Of a DNA stretch of 5,317 nt, positions 1 through 5,317 are shown piece after piece (positions within the stretch are counted from its first letter, which is position 1; every line of letters begins with the position of its first letter). The translations under genes and the position numbers were made by a program. This stretch comes from Bifidobacterium breve (GTDB taxonomy: Bacteria > Actinomycetota > Acidimicrobiia > IMCC26256). Where the stretch lies: assembly GCA_945907055.1 (NCBI GenBank), contig CAMDSG010000126.1, forward strand, positions 1-5,317, written 5' to 3'. The notes under the pieces were generated by a model. The model saw only the letters and a list, made by a program, of their open reading frames with translations, was not told the DNA's origin and searched no databases.

Positions 1-15
1 ACCTCCAGTGCAGAG

Positions 16-1296
16 ATGGCTGCATCAAACCTTGAGATTCTCGGGCGAATTCCAGAGAGCCTCTCCGGTCGACTTATAAGAAATGGCCCCGAGCCGCTGG
101 GAGACTCCTTGTCACCGGAGGGTCTGCGCCTAAGCAGCGCGATGCTTCATCAGATCTCTATCGCTGAGGGGGGCGCCGATTATCGAAGCCGACGCATATC
201 TGCGAACCCGGCCTTAGGTGATGGCGCAGAATCTGGCGGTGGGTTTCAGAGTCTAAGTGGCGCACCGAATAGTGGATTAGTACTCCATGGCGGCCATGTT
301 CGTGCCTTGGGAGCGCTCTCCAGCCCTGTCGTTATCAATGCCGGTTTAGAGGTTGAATCCATAGACGATTTAGCCGGGTCCATGCCGTTTGGTATCGGTG
401 CTCATGCCCACGTTGACCCGGTATGGGACGAGATGTTCGTCATTGGAGCATCTCCGAGATCATCTACGTTCCACGTAGGAACGTTAGATGTCAAGGGGCG
501 CATGCGACGCGTCGTGGAGATCGCTACCGATACTTCTATCTTTACCGATACTCCGATATTCATTCATGACTTTTCCTTCACCGATACACATGTAGTTGTT
601 CTTGCATCAGGTGCCGACATGAGCAACGGAGGGGTCTCTTGGGATCCAACAGCACCTGCCTACTTTGGGGTGTTGCCAAGAGATGGTGAGGCCTCAGATA
701 TGCGTTGGCATGAGGTCTCTCCGAGAGTTGTATGGCACTTTATGAACTCGTATCGAGACGGTGCGCAGATTGTTGTTGACCACGTTGCCCATCGCGCCCC
801 AATTGCAACGGCCGGGAAATCAGTTCTGCTACCTGGTGCAACTGCACCACAACTTCGCCGAACGATCATCAATACTGAGACCGGCGATACTTCAGATGAA
901 GTACTAGACGAGCGAGCAGTGGAGTATCCAGCGATTGACAACCGTCGACAGGGCCTACGCCACAGGTTTGCTTATGCAGCACTTGCGTCGTCTCGATTCG
1001 ATAGTCACATAGGCGAGTTCGATGCGTTGGTTCGATACGACTTCAGGTCAGATCAGGCAATTGATCACGCGTTTGAGAAAGGCATCATTGTTGGGGAACC
1101 AGTAGTTGCCCCTCGTCGAGGTAGCACCAGCGAGGATGATGCTTGGATTCTTGCGATAACTACAGACACGAAAAATGCTTCGAGCAGCGTTGTCGTGCTT
1201 GACCCCCAGGCTTTTGGGGAGGCGCCGGTTGCCGAGATCAAGCTCCCACAGATGCTGCCAATCGGTCATCACCTTCTCTGGGTACCCGCTCTGTAG
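16..1296 (+). CDS. Divergent carotenoid oxygenase (carotenoid cleavage dioxygenase) family protein
   Basis: Members of this family are Fe(II) enzymes, a seven-bladed beta-propeller with four histidines holding the iron, that cleave carotenoids, apocarotenoids or stilbenes. Seen here: the N-terminal G-R-I-P-x-x-L-x-G-x-x-I-R-N-G-P-E-P signature (residues 10-27), and four candidate iron ligands in the right order: H130 (AHAHVDP), H184 (IHDFSFTD), H241 (WHFMNSYRDG) and H419 (LPIGHHLLWVP). The second-shell motif E303-Y-P-x-I-D is followed by R-H-R-F-A-Y. Oddities: the usual FDGDGM stretch after RNGPNP is degenerate (LSSAMLH, 39-45), the last motif has HL instead of HG, and 426 residues is short for the family. 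The substrate cannot be told. The start is uncertain: the frame is open from base 1 to the ATG at 16, no good Shine-Dalgarno is visible, and relatives usually have a longer leader, so the gene may begin left of the window. It converges on the DPA cluster and probably has no part in it. Confidence 0.85.
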   Translation: MAASNLEILGRIPESLSGRLIRNGPEPLGDSLSPEGLRLSSAMLHQISIAEGGADYRSRRISANPALGDGAESGGGFQSLSGAPNSGLVLHGGHVRALGALSSPVVINAGLEVESIDDLAGSMPFGIGAHAHVDPVWDEMFVIGASPRSSTFHVGTLDVKGRMRRVVEIATDTSIFTDTPIFIHDFSFTDTHVVVLASGADMSNGGVSWDPTAPAYFGVLPRDGEASDMRWHEVSPRVVWHFMNSYRDGAQIVVDHVAHRAPIATAGKSVLLPGATAPQLRRTIINTETGDTSDEVLDERAVEYPAIDNRRQGLRHRFAYAALASSRFDSHIGEFDALVRYDFRSDQAIDHAFEKGIIVGEPVVAPRRGSTSEDDAWILAITTDTKNASSSVVVLDPQAFGEAPVAEIKLPQMLPIGHHLLWVPAL

Positions 1297-1306
1297 TTAT
1301 CTCTAC

Positions 1307-1936
1307 TCAGCCTTTTATTACGGTGATTTCACCGTTCTTAATTCGGTGAGGGTGGTCGGATCGCTCTAATAGTTCGTCGTCGCCTGAAGAGTCTCCGTAT
1401 GCCCAAATTTCGCTCTGGTCGCCGCTAAGCCATTGATCGAGTCTCTGGACCTTGTTGGCTGCGCGCACATTGCCTCCACGGAGTCTGCCGGTCAAGAGCC
1501 CAGCCTCAACCTCAATCTCGGTTCCGAATGCCTTTGTTGCTCCGAGGGCTGCTGCGATGATTTGGATGTAGACGTCGAGAGACGCGCTAATCACAACTAT
1601 TTCGTGGCCCTCTGCTCTATGCCAAGCGATCCTCTGAATTACTGCAGCGTTGAACCTCTCCTCGCGCAGAACCAACTCCGCATACTCAATGCCAGCAACA
1701 ATAAGGTTGCTTTCAGCTCTCCCTCCGATGAGAGAGATGAGGTATTTCTCTTTCGCCGCATCACGATCACCGACTCCAATTGCAGCGCTTACCATCCCTG
1801 GTGCGTGGCGTAGTGCCGAAGTAAGCGAGCGAGTTAATCCAGCGAACTTTAGGAGGAATGGAGCAAGGGTGTCGCGTTTCGTAATCGTTCCATCGAAGTC
1901 AAAGACAGCGATATTTCTCTTACGAACTTCATCCAT
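1307..1936 (-). CDS. HAD-IB family phosphatase, candidate prenylphosphoryl-5-phosphoribose phosphatase
   Basis: This is a 209-residue haloacid dehalogenase superfamily phosphatase of the SerB-like IB type. All four motifs are visible: motif I D13-F-D15-G-T, with D13 as nucleophile and D15 as acid/base; motif II S117 in VVISAS; motif III K162 in NKVQRL; and motif IV YGDSSGDD, with D182, D186 and D187 for Mg2+. Residues of about 20-105 between motifs I and II form the small helical C1 cap. No signal peptide or membrane segment is evident, so it should be cytosolic. The start is fixed: an in-frame TGA at 1945-1943 lies just upstream of the ATG at 1936-1934. It is the last gene of the leftward cluster, 61 bases after dprE2. 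Because the cluster otherwise lacks the phosphatase needed between UbiA and DprE1, I infer that it removes the 5-phosphate of prenylphosphoryl-5-phosphoribose. Family membership is clear; the substrate is inferred from context. A phosphoserine phosphatase-like housekeeping role is the alternative. Confidence 0.9.
   Translation of the reverse strand: MDEVRKRNIAVFDFDGTITKRDTLAPFLLKFAGLTRSLTSALRHAPGMVSAAIGVGDRDAAKEKYLISLIGGRAESNLIVAGIEYAELVLREERFNAAVIQRIAWHRAEGHEIVVISASLDVYIQIIAAALGATKAFGTEIEVEAGLLTGRLRGGNVRAANKVQRLDQWLSGDQSEIWAYGDSSGDDELLERSDHPHRIKNGEITVIKG
1320..1344 (+). terminator. Possible weak terminator hairpin for the carotenoid oxygenase gene
   Basis: A perfect 6-bp stem, ACGGTG (1320-1325) with CACCGT (1330-1335) around an ATTT loop, is followed by TTCTTAATT. 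It starts 24 bases after the stop codon of the rightward gene. The stem is short, the T tract is interrupted, and the bases also encode the C-terminus of the leftward HAD gene (residues NGEITVI), so it may be chance. I see no clear terminator for the leftward cluster beyond 1307. Confidence 0.3.
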
Positions 1937-1973
1937 CCTCAGTCATCCTCAGTCATCCTCAGCCATCCTCAGG
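1934..1973 (-). repeat. Four tandem 10-bp units containing stop, GAGG and ATG, leading into the HAD gene
   Basis: On the plus strand four units CATCCTCAGN follow without gaps (1934-1943, 1944-1953, 1954-1963, 1964-1973), differing only in the last base (T, T, C, G). Read leftward, each is NCTGAGGATG: a Shine-Dalgarno-like GAGG running straight into ATG, with TGA formed from the second unit onward. The fourth ATG (1936-1934) is the start of the HAD gene. The three upstream ATGs open five-codon frames (MAEDD, MTEDD, MTEDG); the last of these ends at a TGA at 1931-1929, overlapping the HAD start. The GAGG of the preceding unit ends 10 bases before the HAD ATG, a usable spacing. The array fills most of the dprE2-HAD gap. 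It may act as a re-initiation platform for translational coupling, or be simple slippage expansion. Confidence 0.85.
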
Positions 1974-1997
1974 ATCGTTAGGTGCCACCAAGCGCCG

Positions 1998-2759
1998 CTA
2001 GATCGGGAGGCGGCGAAACAAGGGCCGGGGGACGTGGCGTAGCCCGGACATCACTCCGCGCAGAGCAGCGGGTACCCATACGATTTCTCGGCCTTTTGCT
2101 ATGCCATCAAAGATTGCCTCTGCAACAGCCTCTGGAGTCGTGGAGAGTGGTGCTGCATCTAAGCCTTCAGTCATCTTGGTATGAACAAACCCAGGCCTCA
2201 CGATGAGCACATGAACACCGGTTCCGATCAACGAATCTCCAAGTCCTTGGCAGAATGCGTCAAGCCCTGCTTTACTCGCACCGTAGACGAAATTAGATCT
2301 GCGGGATCGTTCTCCCGCGACTGACGAGAGAACGACAATTGAGCCGTGGCCCTGCGCCTTGAGTCTCTCGGCTGAGCCGATGAGAAGTGAGACCGCTCCA
2401 GTAAAATTGGAGTCAATAATTCGCAATGCTTCTTTTGAATCATGCTCCGCTACGTCTTGATCGCCCAGTACTCCGAATGCGAAGAGCACTAAGTCAATGT
2501 CTCCGACAGTGCTCCAGCACTCGTCAATAAAGCCCTGGTGAGAGTCACGATTAAGGGCATCAAATTGCATTACCTCAACTCGTGTCGCTCCGAGTCTGCG
2601 CAACTCGTCTGCTCCATTCAGGAGAGCCTCCGTATCGCGTCCTGCGAGAATGACGGTTCGTGCGCGATCCGCTACAAGTCTCCTTGCGGTTGCGAGACCA
2701 ATCTCGGATCCGCCTCCGAGTACAAGGACAGTCTGCACGCCCCCTAGTGAGTCCTTCAT
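1998..2759 (-). CDS. dprE2: Decaprenylphosphoryl-2-keto-ribose reductase (DprE2), short-chain dehydrogenase
   Basis: DprE2 is the NAD(P)H-dependent half of the DprE1/DprE2 epimerase. It reduces prenylphosphoryl-2-keto-ribose to prenylphosphoryl-D-arabinose, probably as a complex with DprE1 at the inner face of the membrane. The protein is a 253-residue classical SDR: glycine-rich nucleotide loop GGGSEIG (15-21), acidic D67 in FDALN, catalytic S146, Y159 and K163 (S-x12-Y-x3-K). It carries signatures recognisable from M. tuberculosis Rv3791: SSVAGERSRRSNFVYGASKAG-like core (145-165), RPG (188-190), and the C-terminal end FRRLPI, which is the same in both as I recall it. Length matches the family. 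The ATG at 2759-2757 is preceded by AAAGG six bases upstream. The gene starts 35 bases after dprE1 stops, so the two are probably co-transcribed. Identification as DprE2 rather than a generic SDR rests on the sequence signatures and on the adjacent dprE1. Confidence 0.95.
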   Translation of the reverse strand: MKDSLGGVQTVLVLGGGSEIGLATARRLVADRARTVILAGRDTEALLNGADELRRLGATRVEVMQFDALNRDSHQGFIDECWSTVGDIDLVLFAFGVLGDQDVAEHDSKEALRIIDSNFTGAVSLLIGSAERLKAQGHGSIVVLSSVAGERSRRSNFVYGASKAGLDAFCQGLGDSLIGTGVHVLIVRPGFVHTKMTEGLDAAPLSTTPEAVAEAIFDGIAKGREIVWVPAALRGVMSGLRHVPRPLFRRLPI

Positions 2760-2778
2760 CTAAAGCCTTTCGATCTGG

Positions 2779-2792
2779 CCGACCGCGGTCGG
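2779..2792. repeat. 14-bp perfect palindrome in the dprE1-dprE2 gap
   Basis: The sequence CCGACCGCGGTCGG is its own reverse complement and fills much of the 35-base gap between the dprE1 stop (2797-2795) and the dprE2 start. In RNA it could fold as a 5-bp stem with a CGCG loop. There is no T tract on either side, so it does not look like an intrinsic terminator. It could be a protein-binding site, an mRNA processing or stability hairpin, or chance in GC-rich sequence. Confidence 0.4.
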
Positions 2793-2794
2793 GG

Positions 2795-4162
2795 TTAGAG
2801 CCCTAAGCGCCGGGCAAGGTCGGATTGAATAACCCCGTCCGGGTTCATCGTTGCGACTGTCTCTCGCCATTCGTTGAGGCGAGGGTACATCCCCTCGAGG
2901 TGGCCTCTCCGAACTCGTCCATCCTTCGCGAGATATACGCTGCCGCCATTATCAAGGACTAGATCATCAAGCCCATCTAGTAACCCCGAGAGTCGGGGGT
3001 CTCCAACTGGTATATCTAGAGCGAGGGTCCATCCCGGCTGTGGGAATGAGAGCGGCCCAGGGTTTGCTGGTCCAAAACGCTTTAGAACTGCAAGGAATGA
3101 TGCTGCTCCGGAGAGGCTAAGTCGTTCAACGGCAGTCTGAACCGCGCGTTCAGCCCCGAAAGGTACACAGAACTGGTACTGAACAAATCCTCTTGACCCA
3201 TAAAGGCGGTTCCAGTCGGTTACTAAATCGAGCGGGTGAAAGAACTGTCCGATGGAGTGGATAGCACCTTGGTGGTCGCTCCTTGTTTTTCTAAACCAGA
3301 GTTCATTAAATGCGCGCACAGTCCAGCGATTCACGAGCCCAGAAGGGAATATTGGGGGCGCTGTGACGACGGCATGGGATGAGAAAGCGAGGGGATTTCG
3401 ACGCTTATTCGCGGGTAGGTCTGAGAGTAGGGCGTGGTCGCCGCGGTCGAGAATTCCTCGCCCCATTGATTTCCCAGTGGCGAGGCAGTCGATCCACGCG
3501 ACTGAGTATCGGTACTCATCGTCGCGATCAGACATTCGCGCCATTAGATCATCGAGGTTGCTGGCACGCTCTGTATCGACGCGCATGGATGATGTCTCTA
3601 CTGGAATTAGCCTAAATGTTGCCTCGGTGATTACTCCAGTGAGGCCCATTCCGCCGGTAGTTGCCCAGAATTCTTTGGGGGTATCAGCGGGGGAGAGGTG
3701 GCGCGTTGTGCCGGTTCCATCAACGAGGGTCATCGAGAGAACGTGGTTACCAAAAGTGCCGTCAGCGTGGTGGTTCTTGCCGTGGATGTCTGACGCTATT
3801 GCCCCACCGACGGTTACCACTCGAGTGCCCGGCGTAACGGGAACAAACCAGCCCGCAGGTAGGAGCCAGCGCATTAGATCTTCAAGGCTTGTCCCTGCTG
3901 CAACTGTGACTACGCCGTTCTCTTCGTCGAGGTTGCGCACCCCACTCAACGCAGTTGCATCCAGGACAATCCCGCCTGAGTTTAAGGCTGCATCTCCATA
4001 GGCGCGGCCGAGGCCTCGCGCTATAACTCCACGCTCGGGTCGCTGCTTGAGAATCTCAGCGATCTCCATCTCTGAGAGCGGATGAACAACCTCGGCTCGG
4101 GTTGCCCCAGTGCCGCCCCAACCTGCGAGAAGCGAGTCAGCGCCGCGCTTAAATTTAGCCAC
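2795..4162 (-). CDS. dprE1: Decaprenylphosphoryl-beta-D-ribose 2-oxidase (DprE1)
   Basis: DprE1 is an FAD-dependent oxidase of the vanillyl-alcohol oxidase fold. It oxidises the ribose C2 hydroxyl of prenylphosphoryl-ribose to the 2-keto form that DprE2 then reduces. The 455 residues are close to the 461 of the M. tuberculosis enzyme. The FAD domain shows GVIARGLGRAYGD (45-57), PGTRVVTVGGAIASDIHGKN (111-130) and FGNH (137-140); the substrate domain shows FFHPLD (307-312), FVQYQF (326-331), KRFGP (361-365) and YLAKDGR (410-416). By eye alignment, catalytic H132, K134 and K418 of the M. tuberculosis protein correspond to H127, K129 and K413, and Y60 to Y55. C387, the residue trapped by benzothiazinones, corresponds to A381 (codon GCT at 3022-3020), and Y314 to F308. 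The start is GTG at 4162-4160, with AGGAG nine bases upstream inside ubiA. It overlaps the ubiA stop by 8 bases, which points to translational coupling. Confidence 0.97.
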   Translation of the reverse strand: MAKFKRGADSLLAGWGGTGATRAEVVHPLSEMEIAEILKQRPERGVIARGLGRAYGDAALNSGGIVLDATALSGVRNLDEENGVVTVAAGTSLEDLMRWLLPAGWFVPVTPGTRVVTVGGAIASDIHGKNHHADGTFGNHVLSMTLVDGTGTTRHLSPADTPKEFWATTGGMGLTGVITEATFRLIPVETSSMRVDTERASNLDDLMARMSDRDDEYRYSVAWIDCLATGKSMGRGILDRGDHALLSDLPANKRRNPLAFSSHAVVTAPPIFPSGLVNRWTVRAFNELWFRKTRSDHQGAIHSIGQFFHPLDLVTDWNRLYGSRGFVQYQFCVPFGAERAVQTAVERLSLSGAASFLAVLKRFGPANPGPLSFPQPGWTLALDIPVGDPRLSGLLDGLDDLVLDNGGSVYLAKDGRVRRGHLEGMYPRLNEWRETVATMNPDGVIQSDLARRLGL

Positions 4163-5105
4163 CTAGAAGTACTCCTATGCCGATTGTCGCACCCCAGAGT
4201 AATCCAAATCCCTGAAGGGCCCTGTCCTGGAGAATGACCTCCTCGGGCGCTCCCGCTTTACCTAAGTCAACAATAAATGCATAGCGGAGTAGGACAAGAA
4301 CAAATGGAATAATTGAGATTTCGTACCAGGGAAAACCGCCGTTCTCTCCAACTTTCTCGAACGCCCAGAGCGCATATGCGACCAAGGTAACTGCAGTCGA
4401 GACCGAGCGAACATATGCAAGATATGAAGCTGTATACACGCCGAGCGTGCTGCGAACGGTCTCGCTATCGTCGCCAAGTTCGACCATCTCGGAGTAGCGC
4501 TTACCGGCTACTACAAACAGAGATCCAAAGGAAGCAACGATGAAGAACCAAACCGAGATCGGTACATCGACCGCTACAGCACCAGCGACTGTCCTAAGCA
4601 CAAAGCCTGCGGCGACCATTGCAAGGTCAAGCACTGCGACCCTCTTGCCCCACAAAGAATATGAAGTTGTGAGGAGCACGTATGTCGCCACTACAACTGG
4701 GAGTCTCCAACCTGTGAGGCCTCCAAATGCAACCCCACCAACAAGTAGGAGTGCCCCGGCGATCCTTGCTGGTGTTACGCCGATCTCCCCTGCAGCAATG
4801 GGGCGCCTGCGCTTGGTTGGGTGCAGACGGTCTGACTCCACGTCGGAGGCGTCATTTAGTAAGTAGGTGCCGGAGGCCGCAAGGCAGAAGGCAACGAACG
4901 CTATTACCGCCTCTTGAAGATCTTTGCGATTAGCTAGTACCCCTGCGGCGCCTGGTGCTGCAAAGACGAGGAGGTTCTTGATCCACTGCTTTGGGCGCAC
5001 AGCCCTAAGCCAAGCCGATGATTTAGACCGCTCTGTCCTACCGCTGTTAGCGGCGGCGTTCTGAGCGTCCCCTAGGTTGCTGTCTTGTTTATCGGCAATG
5101 GCCAT
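4155..5105 (-). CDS. ubiA: UbiA-family decaprenyl-phosphate 5-phosphoribosyltransferase (DPPR synthase)
   Basis: This polytopic membrane enzyme of the UbiA prenyltransferase superfamily is expected to transfer 5-phosphoribose from PRPP to a polyprenyl phosphate, the first committed step to DPA (Rv3806c in M. tuberculosis). The 316 residues begin with a polar, Ala/Ser/Asn-rich tail (1-33) before the typical RPKQWIKNLLVFAAP segment. The first Mg2+ motif is N84-D-x-x-D88 followed by D92 and RRRPIAAG (99-106). The second region is SYSLWGKRVAVLD (148-160) followed by GFVLRTVAGA (167-176). GKRYSEM (201-207) and PEEVILQDRALQ (287-298) are typical of the DPPR synthase branch rather than of menaquinone or heme UbiA proteins. 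Several hydrophobic helices are evident (about 66-84, 114-130, 136-150, 184-200, 235-250, 263-280, 299-314). The ATG at 5105-5103 has GGGGGA 11 bases upstream. It is the first gene of the leftward cluster. The chain length of the lipid acceptor is unknown. Confidence 0.93.
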   Translation of the reverse strand: MAIADKQDSNLGDAQNAAANSGRTERSKSSAWLRAVRPKQWIKNLLVFAAPGAAGVLANRKDLQEAVIAFVAFCLAASGTYLLNDASDVESDRLHPTKRRRPIAAGEIGVTPARIAGALLLVGGVAFGGLTGWRLPVVVATYVLLTTSYSLWGKRVAVLDLAMVAAGFVLRTVAGAVAVDVPISVWFFIVASFGSLFVVAGKRYSEMVELGDDSETVRSTLGVYTASYLAYVRSVSTAVTLVAYALWAFEKVGENGGFPWYEISIIPFVLVLLRYAFIVDLGKAGAPEEVILQDRALQGFGLLWGATIGIGVLLGG

Positions 5106-5290
5106 GTGCTTGAGAATCCCCCAAAAGCGGATGGAGCCTTTGAATCGTACCGTGAATTGGCGTTGCCGCAGCCCACCCGCAGGTGGAGGCGTCTCGGTGC
5201 TCCTTTGAGGTCTATGTCAGCTCCATATCAGCTCTAAATCCTTGACCCCGCTACTTCAAAAAGCGGAGAGCGTGTTCTACAGTCTGACTT
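5106..5290. promoter_or_regulatory. Divergent intergenic region upstream of the DPA cluster
   Basis: This stretch of 185 bases separates ubiA (leftward) from a probable rightward gene at 5291 and should hold the promoter of the cluster. For ubiA I see a Shine-Dalgarno-like GGGGGA (minus strand, 5122-5117) and a possible -10 TACGAT (minus strand, 5149-5144), but no convincing -35 in front of it. A short inverted repeat, CCACC (5173-5177) with GGTGG (5182-5186) around CGCA, lies upstream of that -10. Two adjacent 11-bp direct repeats, ATGTCAGCTCC (5214-5224) and ATATCAGCTCT (5225-5235), agree at 9 of 11 positions. Either could bind a regulator; neither is recognised. Confidence 0.4.
5255..5283 (+). 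promoter_or_regulatory. Candidate promoter for a leaderless rightward transcript
   Basis: TTCAAA (5255-5260, four of six matches to TTGACA) and TACAGT (5278-5283, fits TAnnnT) are separated by exactly 17 bases. Transcription would start at about 5290-5291, which coincides with the ATG at 5291. No Shine-Dalgarno lies at normal distance before that ATG. Leaderless messages are common in actinobacteria, so the arrangement is plausible, but each hexamer alone is weak. Confidence 0.4.
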
Positions 5291-5317
5291 ATGAATTTTA
5301 ACTTTGCAGACATGCTC
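5291..5317 (+). CDS. Probable 5' end of a rightward gene, truncated by the window edge
   Basis: Nine codons (MNFNFADML) follow an ATG at 5291 and stay open to the last base. An in-frame TGA at 5285-5287 rules out an upstream start. A promoter-like pair ends eight bases before the ATG. The N-terminus resembles the opening of some actinobacterial AMP-forming acyl-CoA ligases (MNxADL/ML type), but nine residues cannot support a function. It would be divergent from the DPA cluster. Confidence 0.35.

Noticed and set aside
1280..1287. GGGTACCC palindrome near the end of the carotenoid oxygenase gene, considered as terminator for the leftward cluster
   Set aside because: It is only 8 bases, has no loop or T tract on the leftward strand, and is explained by coding sequence.
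1934..1973. Tandem 10-bp array considered as a CRISPR or iteron (origin) array
   Set aside because: The units are 10 bases with no spacers, only four copies, and lie between two co-directional metabolic genes with no replication or cas gene near.
1433..2206. Several rightward open frames of 74-130 codons opposite the HAD and dprE2 genes
   Set aside because: All are antisense to well-supported genes, have no family resemblance, and overlap each other in different frames.
3252..4001. Long rightward open frame of 249 codons antisense to dprE1
   Set aside because: It lies wholly within dprE1, whose protein shows strong family conservation over the same bases. The antisense product is Arg/Ser/Pro-rich with no recognisable motif, as expected of a shadow frame.
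4540..4933. Rightward frames opposite ubiA
   Set aside because: Shadows of the membrane-protein coding strand, with low-complexity Thr/Arg/Ser-rich products and no supporting ribosome site.
1..5317. Search for tRNA genes, insertion sequences and phage elements
   Set aside because: I saw no tRNA-like cloverleaf, transposase-like frame, terminal inverted repeats or target duplications; the window is almost entirely filled by metabolic genes.

Overview
The window most likely comes from an actinobacterium. Four of its five complete genes form one leftward cluster that resembles the mycobacterial route to decaprenylphosphoryl-D-arabinose (DPA), the lipid-linked donor of D-arabinofuranose. Two of them (DprE1 and DprE2) match the Mycobacterium tuberculosis proteins, as I recall them, through long conserved stretches and to the C-terminal residues. 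Base composition is moderate rather than strongly GC-rich, and codon use is not heavily biased to G/C at third positions. This suggests a mid-GC actinobacterial lineage rather than Mycobacterium itself. The genus cannot be told from the sequence.

Layout. Positions 1-1296 (+) hold a divergent carotenoid oxygenase-family gene whose true start may lie left of the window. It converges on the leftward cluster with only 10 bases between the stop codons. The cluster reads, from right to left: a UbiA-type 5-phosphoribosyl-polyprenyl-phosphate synthase (5105-4155), the FAD oxidase DprE1 (4162-2795, GTG start overlapping the ubiA stop by 8 bases), the short-chain reductase DprE2 (2759-1998), and a HAD-IB phosphatase (1936-1307). 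Positions 5106-5290 are a divergent intergenic region. A rightward gene probably begins at 5291 and runs off the window after nine codons.

How the genes work together. Prenyl phosphate plus PRPP gives prenylphosphoryl-5-phosphoribose (UbiA). The 5-phosphate is removed, and here the HAD protein is the obvious candidate. The ribose 2-OH is then oxidised (DprE1) and re-reduced with inverted configuration (DprE2) to give prenylphosphoryl-arabinose. The four genes would thus encode the whole pathway from PRPP to DPA in under 4 kb. No arabinosyltransferase, flippase or PRPP synthase is visible here.

Most interesting points: the HAD phosphatase as candidate for the poorly settled dephosphorylation step; an alanine in DprE1 at the position of the cysteine trapped by benzothiazinones in M. 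tuberculosis; and four tandem 10-base units just before the phosphatase gene, each carrying a stop, a Shine-Dalgarno-like GAGG and an ATG.
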